From Clostridiaceae bacterium AM27-36LB (GTDB lineage Bacteria > Bacillota > Clostridia > Lachnospirales > Lachnospiraceae), in assembly GCA_003480725.1 (NCBI GenBank), contig QUJQ01000001.1, forward strand, positions 541,750 to 605,749: 64,000 nucleotides of DNA, written 5' to 3'. Shown here in pieces: positions 8,821-17,851 of the stretch (position 1 is its first letter; each line of letters opens with the position of its first letter). Made by a program: the position numbers and the translations under genes. The notes under the pieces are model-generated. The model was given only the letters and a program-made list of their open reading frames with translations. It was not told the origin of the DNA and made no database searches.

Positions 8821-9561
8821 TTGAATGTATTTGAAGCGGTGAAACAGTCTGTTACCACCCGGCAGGCTGCTTCATTCTATGGAATCCGGGTGGGAAGAAA
8901 CGGCATGGTCTGCTGTCCATTCCACAATGACCGCACGCCCAGCATGAAAGTGGACAGCCGCTTTTACTGCTTCGGCTGCGGGGCTTCCGGGGATGTGATC
9001 GACTTTGCCGCTTTGCTGCATGGATTGGGGAAACGGGAAGCTGCGGTCAGGCTTGCGGAGGACTTCGGCGTTTCCTATGAGAAATCCGGCAATGCGCCGC
9101 CAGATAGGAAGCGTCACAACAGGTCACAGCCCCGACAAAAATCAGCGGAGCAGAGATTTCAGGAAACGGAACGGTATTGTTTCCGGGTGCTATGCGATTA
9201 TCTGCGCCTGCTGGAGCATTGGAAAACAGCACACGCCCCACAGCCGCAGGATGCCATCTGGCATCCTCTTTTTGTGGAAGCGTTGCAGAGGATAAGCTAC
9301 ACAGAATACCTTTTGGATATTTTGTTATACGGAGAAATAGAAGAAAAAGCGGCATTGATCGCCGCACAGGGAAAGGAGGTGCTGCGGCTTGAACAGCGAA
9401 TTTCAGAGCTTGCCGCCGGAAACGCAGGAAGCGGTCAAAAGGACGATGGACACAATGGAACCGGCGCAGACACCGGAAGAAATCCGGGAGACGTTAGAGG
9501 GGACGCAGAAAGGCGGCGTGAAGAACAGCATCCGAAACTGCCTGACGGTGTTCCAGCGTGA
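8821..9561 (+). CDS. CHC2 zinc-finger DNA primase-like protein
   Basis: The start is a TTG at 8821, eight bases after GGAGGGAG. Residues 30-62 carry the primase zinc finger (CCPFHNDRTPS, then YCFGCGASGDVIDF), in the DnaG/CHC2 pattern Cys-His-Cys-Cys. No full TOPRIM domain is visible in its 246 residues, so it is probably an initiator module that works with the VapE-like ATPase downstream. The last 57 codons overlap that gene in a different frame. The C-terminus is low-complexity, rich in Gly, Asp and Arg, as expected where two frames are constrained. Confidence 0.75.
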   Translation: MNVFEAVKQSVTTRQAASFYGIRVGRNGMVCCPFHNDRTPSMKVDSRFYCFGCGASGDVIDFAALLHGLGKREAAVRLAEDFGVSYEKSGNAPPDRKRHNRSQPRQKSAEQRFQETERYCFRVLCDYLRLLEHWKTAHAPQPQDAIWHPLFVEALQRISYTEYLLDILLYGEIEEKAALIAAQGKEVLRLEQRISELAAGNAGSGQKDDGHNGTGADTGRNPGDVRGDAERRREEQHPKLPDGVPA

Positions 9562-10786
9562 CCCGCTGTTTCGTGGGGCACTGCGTCTGAACCTTTTGAC
9601 GGAGCAGATTGACATTGTGAAGCCGCTGGGCTGGGAGCGCACCAGTACCACGCTGACCGACATGGACATGAACTACCTGCTTTTGTATCTGGAAGAAAAT
9701 TACGGGCTTACCAGCGAGAAAAAGGTGCAGAGCGCCATCAAGATTGTTGCCAATGAAAACCGCTACCATCCGGTCAGGGATTACCTGAACAACCTGCAAT
9801 GGGACGGCACAGAGCGCATCCGTTACGCCCTGCATCACTTTCTGGGAGCCGATACGGACGAATACACTTATGAAGCCTTGAAACTGTTCCTGATGGGAGC
9901 CATCCGGCGGGTATTCAGACCGGGGAGCAAGTTTGAGGTCATGCTCTGTCTGGTTGGTGGTCAGGGAGCCGGGAAATCTACCTTTTTCCGGCTGCTGGCA
10001 GGCAGGGACGAATGGTTTTCAGACGATTTGAAGAAGCTGGACGATGAAAATGTGTACCGCAAGCTGCAAGGGCATTGGATTATCGAGATGTCGGAGATGA
10101 TCGCCACAGCCAACGCCAAGAGTATTGAGGAAATCAAGTCATTCTTAAGCCGCCAGAAAGAAACCTACAAAGTGCCGTATGAGACACATCCGGCAGACCG
10201 GCTGCGGCAATGTGTATTTGGAGGGACGACCAACCGGCAGGACTTTTTACCCCGTGACCGCACCGGCAACCGGCGCTTTCTCCCCGTGACGGTGTACCCG
10301 GAACGGGCGGAGGTTCACATACTGGACGATGAAGCGGCGGCGAGGGCGTATATCGAACAGATGTGGGCGGAAGCCATGACGGTTTACCGCAGTGGGAAGT
10401 ATAAGCTGTCATTCAGCATGGAAATGAACCGATACCTGAACGCCCATCAGCAGGACTTCATGCAGGAGGACACACAGGCTGGCATGATCTACGCCTATTT
10501 GGAGGACTACACCGGCGACAGGGTATGCTCCAAGCAGCTTTATGAGGAAGCATTGGGGAACTTAAATTCCCCGGCAGACTGGGAGACACGGGCAATCTGC
10601 GAGATTATGAATACCGGCATTGCGGGCGGCATCATACAGGGCTGGGTAGCCTACAAAAGCCCGAAGCGGTATAAGAAATACGGTTCTCAAAAAGGCTGGG
10701 AGCGTGTCAACCAAGCTCCGCCGGAGGGGGACGGTTTTCAGGAAATCACGGAAGAAGAAGCCCGGCAAATGGAACTTCCATTCTGA
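9389..10786 (+). CDS. VapE-like replication ATPase
   Basis: A 465-residue protein starting at a TTG, preceded by GAAAGGAGG. It has a Walker A motif, GGQGAGKST (about residue 193), a glutamate-rich segment IIEMSEM (about 232), and the motif GTTNRQDFLPR, all typical of the virulence-associated E family. These are superfamily 3-like helicases that replicate plasmids and satellite elements. The gene overlaps the primase gene by 173 bases, so the two are made together. An array of GGTTGAC heptamers begins ten bases after its stop and may be its binding region. Confidence 0.85.
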   Translation: MNSEFQSLPPETQEAVKRTMDTMEPAQTPEEIRETLEGTQKGGVKNSIRNCLTVFQRDPLFRGALRLNLLTEQIDIVKPLGWERTSTTLTDMDMNYLLLYLEENYGLTSEKKVQSAIKIVANENRYHPVRDYLNNLQWDGTERIRYALHHFLGADTDEYTYEALKLFLMGAIRRVFRPGSKFEVMLCLVGGQGAGKSTFFRLLAGRDEWFSDDLKKLDDENVYRKLQGHWIIEMSEMIATANAKSIEEIKSFLSRQKETYKVPYETHPADRLRQCVFGGTTNRQDFLPRDRTGNRRFLPVTVYPERAEVHILDDEAAARAYIEQMWAEAMTVYRSGKYKLSFSMEMNRYLNAHQQDFMQEDTQAGMIYAYLEDYTGDRVCSKQLYEEALGNLNSPADWETRAICEIMNTGIAGGIIQGWVAYKSPKRYKKYGSQKGWERVNQAPPEGDGFQEITEEEARQMELPF

Positions 10787-10795
10787 AAAGCCACC

Positions 10796-10980
10796 GGTTG
10801 ACAGTTTGGTTGACGCTTTGGTTGACAGCCGGTTGACGGGGAAAAGCCTGATATTTGGGGCATTTCTCTCCTTTGTCAACCATGTCAACCAAGAAATCAA
10901 AGAAAAAGTAAAAAGTAATAATAGAGCGCCTATGGATTGTTTTCAAAGTCTTTTCTGCCGGTTGACACGGTTTGGTTGAC
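10796..10980. repeat. GGTTGAC heptamer array, candidate replication origin iterons
   Basis: Eight exact copies of GGTTGAC occur in 185 bases: direct at 10796, 10808, 10820, 10831, 10960 and 10974, and inverted (GTCAACC) at 10875 and 10884. The first four are 12, 12 and 11 bases apart, about one helix turn. An AT-rich stretch of about 60 bases (10891-10950) lies between the inverted and last direct copies. Iterons with an AT-rich unwinding region next to a primase/helicase pair suggest an origin used during transfer. A role as operators is also possible. Confidence 0.6.
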
Positions 10981-11056
10981 ACGGAGACAGTCTGCGGCTG
11001 TACACCTGTCTGACATTCCCTTGTCGGGCATATTTCATTTATGGAGGTAACTGCCT

Positions 11057-11242
11057 ATGGCAAAAAGCAAAAACGAGAGCAATAACAAAAACAGCGGCAC
11101 CCTGCTTACCGAAAAAGACGGCACCCAGTATTTTGTCATGGGGAAAGTCCGTATCAAGGTATCGGAGCATTTCGCACAGGATGGGAAGCCGCTTGACAGC
11201 CTGCTGGAAGATGTGATCCAGCACGCTGCCGCCGCTTCCTGA
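11057..11242 (+). CDS. tnpW: TnpW-family element protein
   Basis: A 61-residue protein with GGAGGTAAC before its ATG. The core (GTLLTEKDGTQYFVMGKV, then SEHFAQ and LLEDVIQHAA) matches small TnpW proteins encoded before the serine recombinase in Tn4451-like elements. Its biochemical role is not established; it is assumed to act with the recombinase. It lies directly after the heptamer array and 108 bases before the recombinase start. Confidence 0.75.
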   Translation: MAKSKNESNNKNSGTLLTEKDGTQYFVMGKVRIKVSEHFAQDGKPLDSLLEDVIQHAAAAS

Positions 11243-11271
11243 AAAAATACGGAATAACGACTGTCAATCAG

Positions 11272-11319
11272 CCCACGCTTATGATATACTTGTACCAGCG
11301 AGTATTGTATAAGCGTGGG
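11272..11319 (+). promoter_or_regulatory. Long hairpin in the leader of the serine recombinase
   Basis: CCCACGCTTATGATATACT (from 11272) pairs with AGTATTGTATAAGCGTGGG (to 11319), about 17 pairs with a few mismatches. It lies between tnpW and the recombinase ribosome site at 11333. It could be an attenuator or a binding site for a dimeric regulator that limits recombinase expression. Confidence 0.45.
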
Positions 11320-11349
11320 TTGTTTCTTTTAGAAGGAGGATTTTTAACC

Positions 11350-12972
11350 GTGAAACAACCATACAATACAACGATTTATAACACTGCACTATATTTGAGA
11401 TTGAGCCGTGACGATGAATTACAGGGGGAAAGCGGCAGTATCCAGACCCAGCGCATGATGCTTAGACAGTATGCCGCAGAGCATGGGCTGACCGTTGTAG
11501 ACGAGTACATTGACGACGGATGGAGTGGGACAAATTTCGAGCGTCCAAGTTTCCAAAGGATGATTGATGACATCGAAGACGGGAAAATCAACTGCGTTGT
11601 CACAAAGGACTTATCCCGTCTGGGAAGAAACTATATCCTGACCGGTCAGTACACGGAAATCTATTTCCCCAGCAAGGGAGTACGCTACATTGCCATCAAT
11701 GACAATGTGGACACCATCAACGGAGAAAGCGAGCTTGCACCGTTCTTAAACATCCTGAATGAAATGCACGCCCGACAGACCAGCAAAAAGGTCAAGGCTG
11801 CCATGCACACAAGATTTGCCAATGGCGCACACTATGGAGCCTATGCACCGCTGGGCTATGTAAAAGACCCGGACAAAAAAGGTCATCTTCTGATCGACCC
11901 GGAAACACGCTGGATTGTAGAGAAGATTTTTGACCTTGCTGTACACGGGCGTGGAGCCGCCAGCATTACACGGATTCTGGTGGAGGAAAAAGTACCTACC
12001 CCCGGCTGGCTGAACTATGAAAGATACGGGACTTTCGCCAATATCTACGCCGGTGCGCCCGCAGAAAAAGCCTATGCGTGGACGATTGCACAGGTCAAGA
12101 GCATTTTGAAAGAGGAAACCTACATCGGTCACAGCGTTCACAACAAGCAGAGCAACATTTCATTCAAGAACAAGAAAAAGGTGCGGAAGCCGCAGGAAGA
12201 ATGGTATCGTGTGGAAAATACCCACGAAGCCATCATTTCCGAAGAAGTGTTCCAAAAAGTTCAAGAGCTGATTGCAAGCAGACGCAGGAAACGCAGAAAC
12301 GGTACGACACAGATTTTCGCAGGATTGATAAAATGTGCAGACTGCGGATGGTCTTTAGCCTATGGGGAAAACAAGCAGAACAAAAACCCATACGGGTACT
12401 ACCATTGCAGCAAGAACGGACAGGGATTACGCCAGTGTTCCATGCACTATATCCGCTATGATGTACTGTATGCCTATGTGCTTGCAAGACTGCAATACTG
12501 GTCTATGATGGTACAGAAAGACGAGGACAAGCTGCTGAAACGGCTACTCAATGCCAGCGACAGGGAAAGAAACTCTGCGAAGAAAAAGCAGGCTGCGGAG
12601 CTGAAAAAGGCAGAGAAGCGTAAAGCCGAGGTTGACGGGCTGTTTGCTAAAATGTATGAGGACTGGTCTGCCGGACGCATAACCGAGTATAACTTCAATA
12701 TGCTGTCCGAGAAGTACCAGAACGAGCAAAAGGAGCTTGAAACAAAAATAAGACAGCTTCACGAAATGATGGAAGCCGCCGTACAGACCGCAGCGGATGC
12801 TGAAAAGTGGATTGCCCTAATGAAACAGTATGTCAACCCTGTGGAGCTGACCGCCGAACTTCTGAACACTCTAATTGAAAAAATAACCGTCCACGAAGCT
12901 GTCAAGGGCGAGGACGGAAGTCGTGAGCAGGAAGTAGAAATCTACTACCGCTTCATCGGCAAAATCGACTGA
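11350..12972 (+). CDS. Large serine recombinase, TnpX-like
   Basis: The GTG at 11350 follows AGAAGGAGG and gives about 540 residues; the frame is open from 11281 but without a ribosome site. The N-terminal resolvase domain has the nucleophile Ser in YLRLSRDDE (about residue 17) and the conserved Arg residues in KDLSRLGRN. A recombinase domain follows, then a zinc ribbon (CADCGWSL and a second Cys pair near YHCSKNGQG), then a coiled-coil segment. It is the only intact integrase of the first element and lies 40 bases inside its right end, the usual position. It should catalyse excision and integration at a GG core. Confidence 0.9.
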   Translation: MKQPYNTTIYNTALYLRLSRDDELQGESGSIQTQRMMLRQYAAEHGLTVVDEYIDDGWSGTNFERPSFQRMIDDIEDGKINCVVTKDLSRLGRNYILTGQYTEIYFPSKGVRYIAINDNVDTINGESELAPFLNILNEMHARQTSKKVKAAMHTRFANGAHYGAYAPLGYVKDPDKKGHLLIDPETRWIVEKIFDLAVHGRGAASITRILVEEKVPTPGWLNYERYGTFANIYAGAPAEKAYAWTIAQVKSILKEETYIGHSVHNKQSNISFKNKKKVRKPQEEWYRVENTHEAIISEEVFQKVQELIASRRRKRRNGTTQIFAGLIKCADCGWSLAYGENKQNKNPYGYYHCSKNGQGLRQCSMHYIRYDVLYAYVLARLQYWSMMVQKDEDKLLKRLLNASDRERNSAKKKQAAELKKAEKRKAEVDGLFAKMYEDWSAGRITEYNFNMLSEKYQNEQKELETKIRQLHEMMEAAVQTAADAEKWIALMKQYVNPVELTAELLNTLIEKITVHEAVKGEDGSREQEVEIYYRFIGKID

Positions 12973-13014
12973 CCTTTCTTTTTTACCCAACAATATCTTT
13001 AATTAAGGGAAACG

Positions 13015-13248
13015 GGACAGGGAAAGCCAGAAATTGACAATATCATTAAACTAACAGAAATATACCATGTAAGTGCAGATTATATTCTGTTAGGTACTGA
13101 AAAAGTATCTGTTCCAGTGCCGGAAAAGAAGGAATTGAGCCACGAATACAAAAAAGCAATAGGTATAATTGCTATAATAGCGGCAACAGCAATAGTTACA
13201 GTGCTATTTATTACTGCGTTAGGATTGCTTTCACGATTAGGAATTTAG
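13015..13248 (+). pseudogene. XRE-family regulator, 3' half
   Basis: In frame with the 5' half at 348-460. It continues with Gly-Gln-Gly-Lys-Pro-Glu-Ile-Asp, the standard end of the HTH region, then a linker and one C-terminal membrane helix (AIGIIAIIAATAIVTVLF), and stops at 13246-13248. The intact gene would encode an HTH regulator tethered to the membrane. Without its start it cannot be made. A downstream lipoprotein gene starts 12 bases later and may have been its partner. Confidence 0.85.
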
Positions 13249-13259
13249 GAGAAAAAATT

Positions 13260-13514
13260 ATGGAGCGAACAGGAAGGATTTCAAAGTTGTATCTCATTAT
13301 TCTTTTGTTTAGCATGATTGCTATAACAATGAGTGGTTGTGTTTATGTTAATAACAAGAATTGGGACGACATGACACCCGAAGAACAAGAAGAAGTACGG
13401 CAAAACTTTGAGGAAGAACGGAAAGAACTGGAAGAAGATTTTTCGAGTGATAGTGTGGAGGGTAAATTTACATCATATATTCTTGATAAGGTTGAAGAAG
13501 GTATTGAAGATTAA
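13260..13514 (+). CDS. Small lipoprotein
   Basis: 84 residues with a signal peptide and a lipobox at MSGC (Cys near residue 27), so it should be lipid-anchored outside the membrane. The mature part is very acidic, with many Glu and Asp (DDMTPEEQEEVRQNFEEE). It begins after the XRE stop with a GGAG-type site (GGAGAAAAAATT). It probably shared a transcript with the membrane-anchored regulator that is now split. Function unknown. Confidence 0.6.
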   Translation: MERTGRISKLYLIILLFSMIAITMSGCVYVNNKNWDDMTPEEQEEVRQNFEEERKELEEDFSSDSVEGKFTSYILDKVEEGIED

Positions 13515-13557
13515 GTAGTTCTAATGAATCAGAAAAAATTGAATATTGTTTACCTAT

Positions 13558-13597
13558 GGTAGCGATTTATCTTAACGGAAAATTAGCTACCTTTTTT
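13558..13597 (+). terminator. Rho-independent terminator
   Basis: GGTAGC (13558) pairs with GCTACC (13586-13591), followed by a run of six T. It ends the regulator/lipoprotein transcript. Confidence 0.75.
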
Positions 13598-13642
13598 ATT
13601 TCAGAAACTAACAAAACAGCATAGAAAGGACGAGGCCTCAAA

Positions 13643-13984
13643 ATGATTGAAAACCAAAACGAAGCAAGCAGAAATTTAGAAAAAGCATTACAGGCATTAG
13701 AACAGGCGAAACAGCGAGTAGCCAACGAAAAGAAGAAGCAGAACGAGAAAAAGCGTAAAGCGGAAAATCACCACAAGTACATTATGGGCGGTATTATCGT
13801 AAAGTATTTTCCCGACTGCTACCAATATGACGAGGACGAGCTGAACCGTATCTTATCAGTTGCATTGCAGACAAGGGAGTGTCAGCAGATTATCGCTAAA
13901 ATCAAGTCAGAAAGCAGGGAAAGTACTTCAACGCAAAGCACAATTTACAATGCCGAAAATGAAAGCGAGGGCGATACTGAATGA
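13643..13984 (+). CDS. Relaxase-accessory coiled-coil protein of the second element
   Basis: A 113-residue protein. Residues 1-45 are a Lys/Glu/Gln-rich coiled coil, followed by a compact domain with HHKYIMGGIIVKYFPDCY and a hydrophilic tail. Its position before an oriT-like hairpin and a MobA/MobL relaxase matches that of the DUF3847 protein in the first element, so a mobilisation role is likely by position. The two proteins do not look similar beyond the coiled coil. Confidence 0.6.
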   Translation: MIENQNEASRNLEKALQALEQAKQRVANEKKKQNEKKRKAENHHKYIMGGIIVKYFPDCYQYDEDELNRILSVALQTRECQQIIAKIKSESRESTSTQSTIYNAENESEGDTE

Positions 13985-14034
13985 CAGGAGCAAAGAAGCT
14001 GAAAAGCCGAGGTAACGTATTCACCCCATTTATG

Positions 14035-14075
14035 GGGTGCGCACAGATATACCACCAGAGGTGGTATGTGCGCCC
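14035..14075 (+). other. Candidate oriT of the second element
   Basis: A strong hairpin: ATACCACC (14049-14056), loop AGA, GGTGGTAT (14060-14067), flanked by GCGCAC (left) and GTGCGC (right). The outer arms match those of the candidate oriT of the first element at 6702-6746. A second small hairpin, CCCCAT/ATGGGG, lies at 14024-14037. The rest of 13985-14263 holds no gene. Confidence 0.55.
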
Positions 14076-14272
14076 TTCGGGGACTCCTGCGGAGAGCATT
14101 GTCTGTCTTGCGACAGCCAACAGGGGACGCTACACTTCCCCTGCGGTGCAAAGAACGCACCTACCCTTTTGTGTACTTTGAGGACAGACAAAAGCCAAAG
14201 TGCGGCTTTTATCTGTCCTCAAAGTTTATGAGTGCATGCCACTACCCCGTTGGCAGAACGTAGGTGCTTCGT

Positions 14273-15847
14273 ATGGCTAATGTCAAGAAACAGGCAAGTA
14301 CACGTTTTTCCATAGTCAAACGGAGCAAAGGGCAGTCGGCAGTGGAAAAGGCTTCCTACATCAGCAGGAGCATTCTTGTAAGTGAATATGACGGACAGAC
14401 TTATCGACCAAAATACCATGAGGATTTAGTACACAGCGAAATCAGTCTGCCACCGAATGCACCGAAAGAGTATGCAGACAGAGCTACCTTGTGGAATGCT
14501 GTGGAACTGTCGGAGAAAGGGTAGAAATCACAGCTTGCAAGAATGTTAAAATCGTCACTTCCCAACGAGTGGAGTTATGATCTTGCGGAGGAAGTCGTGA
14601 GGGATTATGTGCAGAGGAAATTTGTTGCTAAGGGAATGTGTGCAGATTGGGCAATCCATGACAGTGAGAATGATAAGGGGCAACGCAATCTTCATATTCA
14701 TGTGCTGCTTACCATGCGCCCCCTTACGGAAAACGGGGAGTGGGGAGCAAAAACAAAAAAGGTCTATGTCCTTGACGAAAATGGGGAGCGTATTCCCCTC
14801 ATTGATAAAAAGACAGGACAACAGATAGTGGATAAGCGTAACCGTAAACAGTGGAAATGTCAGACCGTAGAAAGTATCGACTGGAACAGCAGGGAAAATG
14901 CAATGATGTGGCGCAGGGATTTAGCTGACACAATTAATGCCACTAACGAACAGTTAGGAATTGGGGTGCATTGGGAACATCGCTCCTTTAAGGAGCAGGG
15001 AATTGATAAAGAACCGACAATCCATATCGGTGCGGTTGCCAATGCTTTAGAACGCAAGGGAATACAGACCGAGAGGGGAAACATCAATCGGGAAATCATC
15101 AGGCGCAACGTGCTATTGGAACAGGCAAAAGAAATGCTTGAATTTACCAAGCAGGAAGTACGGAGCATACAGTATTCTGGTTTGAAAGAGGTTGCAGTCA
15201 GTGTGAAGAACGAAGCCATGGAGATGATTGCAAAAGTGGCGAAACGGAAGGGCAGATTGGACTTGCCGATTGTCAGCGGAAAATATCTAAGAAAAATATC
15301 CAACAGAACAGCCTTACAGTCAGCCGAAAATGCGGAGAAATTCATTGTTTCAAGAAAGATAGACAGCTTTGAGAACCTTGCCAAGTTTACAGCCGATAGG
15401 GAACAGAAATACCGACAGCTTGAAACGGTACATTTATCAAAGGGGCAGAAGCTAAGCCGATTAAAGGAACTGTCAAAAATGTATGCTCTTTATGCCCCAA
15501 TCCAAGTCACTTATAAAGAGAGCCAATCCCTTAAAGGACTTGCAAAAATGAAGTATGACAAGGAGCATAGAGAAAGCCTTGCCAAGTACCCCGAACTAAA
15601 GGAGCGTATGCAGAACCTTTTACAGCAGGGCGAGAAGATAACCCCGAAGCAGTGGAAAGCAGAAATGCAGTCTTTGCAAGCCGAGTATGACAGTATCGGC
15701 AAGGAGCAGACCAAGACCGCCACAGAGTTAGCCTATGCCGAGGTAATCAGTTACAATAGGAAGAACCTTGCGAGAGAGCTTCAGAATGAGAGCCGACAGC
15801 AAGGGGAACAACAGTACAAGACCAAACATAGGGAGGTAGAATTGTAA
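14273..15847 (+). pseudogene. MobA/MobL-family relaxase with an in-frame amber codon
   Basis: The reading frame from the ATG at 14273 carries the family's N-terminal motif (QSAVEKASYISR) and the start of the middle region, then meets TAG at 14522-14524 after Ser-Glu-Lys-Gly. The same frame continues directly with Lys-Ser-Gln-Leu-Ala-Arg-Met-Leu and the HxH metal motif HIHVLLTMRPL, to a stop at 15847. Nothing else is disrupted. A single base change (for example AAG or CAG to TAG) would explain it. The full product would be about 524 residues. It may be inactive, or made at low level by readthrough. The first element's relaxase could act on this element's oriT in trans. Confidence 0.8.
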
Positions 15848-15935
15848 ATATAATCGCAATAAAATAAGCAACACAGCGTCAGAGCGTATAGAAAAACAAT
15901 CTATGCGCTCTATTTTTATGCAAAGGAGCAGATTT

Positions 15936-16109
15936 ATGAGTAATAACAGTAAGGTGGGACAACGAGCCAGCCGACAACAGAAACCCACAAAAATTGTTGT
16001 GGAAAGACATTATGTAGGCACTGAAAAAATGGAAACGGTATTCAAGCGGATCGCCGAGGAACAGATAACGAAAAAGGTTAAGGATATGGCACAAAGCAAC
16101 GCCAGTTAA
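15936..16109 (+). CDS. Small element protein before the serine recombinase
   Basis: The ATG at 15936 follows AAAGGAGC and gives 57 residues, basic at the N-terminus, with a helical C-terminal half (FKRIAEEQITKKVKDMAQ). It lies 70 bases before the serine recombinase, the same place that tnpW has in the first element, but its sequence is different. A helper role is an inference from position. Confidence 0.55.
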   Translation: MSNNSKVGQRASRQQKPTKIVVERHYVGTEKMETVFKRIAEEQITKKVKDMAQSNAS

Positions 16110-16179
16110 TGGTGGAAATGGAAAAGGGAATATAGTATAATATTGGTTGAGGAAGTCCCTTTTCATTAAGGAGGACGAC

Positions 16180-17816
16180 ATGAAAAGGGCAAAACTAAAT
16201 AACGACAAAATCACTGCTTTATATTGCAGGCTTTCCAAAGATGACGGTACGAACAACGAGAGCATGAGCATAAGCACACAGAAAACCATGCTGAAAGAGT
16301 ATGCAAAGCGCAATGGCTTTCTTAACTGTCGCTTCTACGTTGATGACGGTTACTGCGGTACGAATTATGACCGTCCTGCGTTCCGACAGCTTATTAAGGA
16401 TATACGCAATGGGGAAGTTGCAACGCTCATCACAAAAGACCTGTCACGTCTGGGGAGAAATTACCTTGAAACGGGAACATATATCGAGGTATTCTTTCCG
16501 AACCACAATGTGCGCTACATTGCAATCAATGACGGAGTGGACTCCATAGACAACACTCAAATGGATATTACCCCGTTCCGCAACATCATCAATGAAATGT
16601 ACGCAAAGGACACTTCAAGGAAAATCAAGAGCGCACTCCGTACAAGACGGTTACAGGGAAAGTATATGGCAACTACCCCGCCTTTCGGGTATCGAAAAGA
16701 CGAAAACGACCATAACCACCTTGTCATTGATGAAGTGACAGCACCCGTTGTGGAATTGATTTTTTCGATAGCCGAGGAGGGCGTGGGGCTTCATACCATA
16801 TGTAACCGATTGCGTCAGGCAAAGGTCATGAAACCGAGCTTTTACAAGAATGAAATGTTTGAGCGGTTCAATGACGAGGAAAAGATGTATGACTGGGACA
16901 CTGCCTATGTCAGCAAGATTTTACACAATCCTGTCTATGCAGGAAATCTGACTGTAGCAGAAAGACCGACCAAGACCATGCGCTCAAAGAAAAGAGAGTA
17001 TATCCCGTTTGCGGAGCGTGAAATCGTATATGGGACACACGAGCCGATTATTGAACAGAGCAGGTGGGATAATGTGCAGAAAATCATGGCAGAAAGACCG
17101 CCCATTATCGGTGACAGTACAAACGGATATGACAACATTTTCCAGGGATTATCAAATGTGCTGATTGTGGAAGTGCCATGCTTGCAAAGGTGGAGAACAA
17201 AAGAAAGCGCAATAATGTTTTGGACAAAACCTTTTATTGCTGCACCAAGTACCGTAAGTTCGGGAATAAAGCCTGTTCAGCACATAACATTGAGGCAAGA
17301 ACAGTACATGAGGTAGTGCTTGCGGATATTCAAAGACACGCAGGACAGGCATTAGCGGACAGGAAAGCCATGGTAACAGAAATTGCCGAGCGTCTGAATG
17401 TCCAACTGTCAGCGGATAGAGAACAGCAGAAAAAGGAACTAAGGCAGTATAAACAGCGAGTGTCGGAAATTGAAAATCTGTATGCCAAGCTGTACGAGGA
17501 CATGACGAGAAAGCTGATAACGGAGAAGCGTTTTCAGATGTTGTCGGCACGTTATGACAGCGAGCAGGAGGAACTGTCAGCGAAGATAAAGGAACTTGAA
17601 AAAAGTGCCACAGCGGACAGGGAACAGTTATCTTCCATTGAGCAGTTTGCGGAACAAATCAGCGGATATGCAGGGATAACGGAACTCAATTACAAGATAG
17701 TACATCAACTCATAGACAAAATTCTAATTTCTGAACCCGTAGAAATAAGCGGTGAGAAAATTCAACGACTTACAATCCATTACAAATTCATAGGGGCATT
17801 GGAACCCCTTGAATAA
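16180..17816 (+). pseudogene. Large serine recombinase of the second element, frameshifted
   Basis: The ATG at 16180 follows AAGGAGG. The N-terminal resolvase domain is complete (CRLSKDDG, KDLSRLGRN). At 17153-17157 the sequence reads TCAAATG, whereas the family needs TCAAAATG to give Ser-Lys-Cys-Ala-Asp-Cys. The missing A shifts the frame; the first frame runs on to 17316, and the correct zinc-ribbon and coiled-coil C-terminus continues in another frame to 17816. As read, the protein lacks its zinc ribbon and should be inactive. A single-base sequencing error in the A run is an equally simple explanation. Confidence 0.8.
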
Positions 17817-17851
17817 TGGATATTTCCTAAGTCACCTATTCCAACTAACCA

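Larger units (their letters stand above)
461..13016. mobile_element. Mobilizable element with serine recombinase, inserted in an XRE gene
   Basis: The two ends are defined by the split XRE gene. The left junction reads GGGAAAGTGG then element DNA, and the right junction reads element DNA ending GGGAAACGG then GACAGGG. Joining the outer parts at the shared GG restores the reading frame. The element carries in order: two-component system and ABC cargo (minus strand), DUF6076 gene, HTH/excisionase-like gene, a small Cys protein, DUF3847, relaxase, primase, VapE-like ATPase, TnpW and a large serine recombinase next to the right end. This is the layout of integrative mobilizable elements of Clostridia related to the Tn4451 group. 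The exact crossover bases cannot be fixed beyond the GG core. No conjugation channel genes are present, so transfer would need a helper. Confidence 0.85.

Noticed and set aside
10796..10980. Repeat array as CRISPR
   Set aside because: The heptamers are too short and in mixed orientation, with no spacers of constant length and no cas genes.
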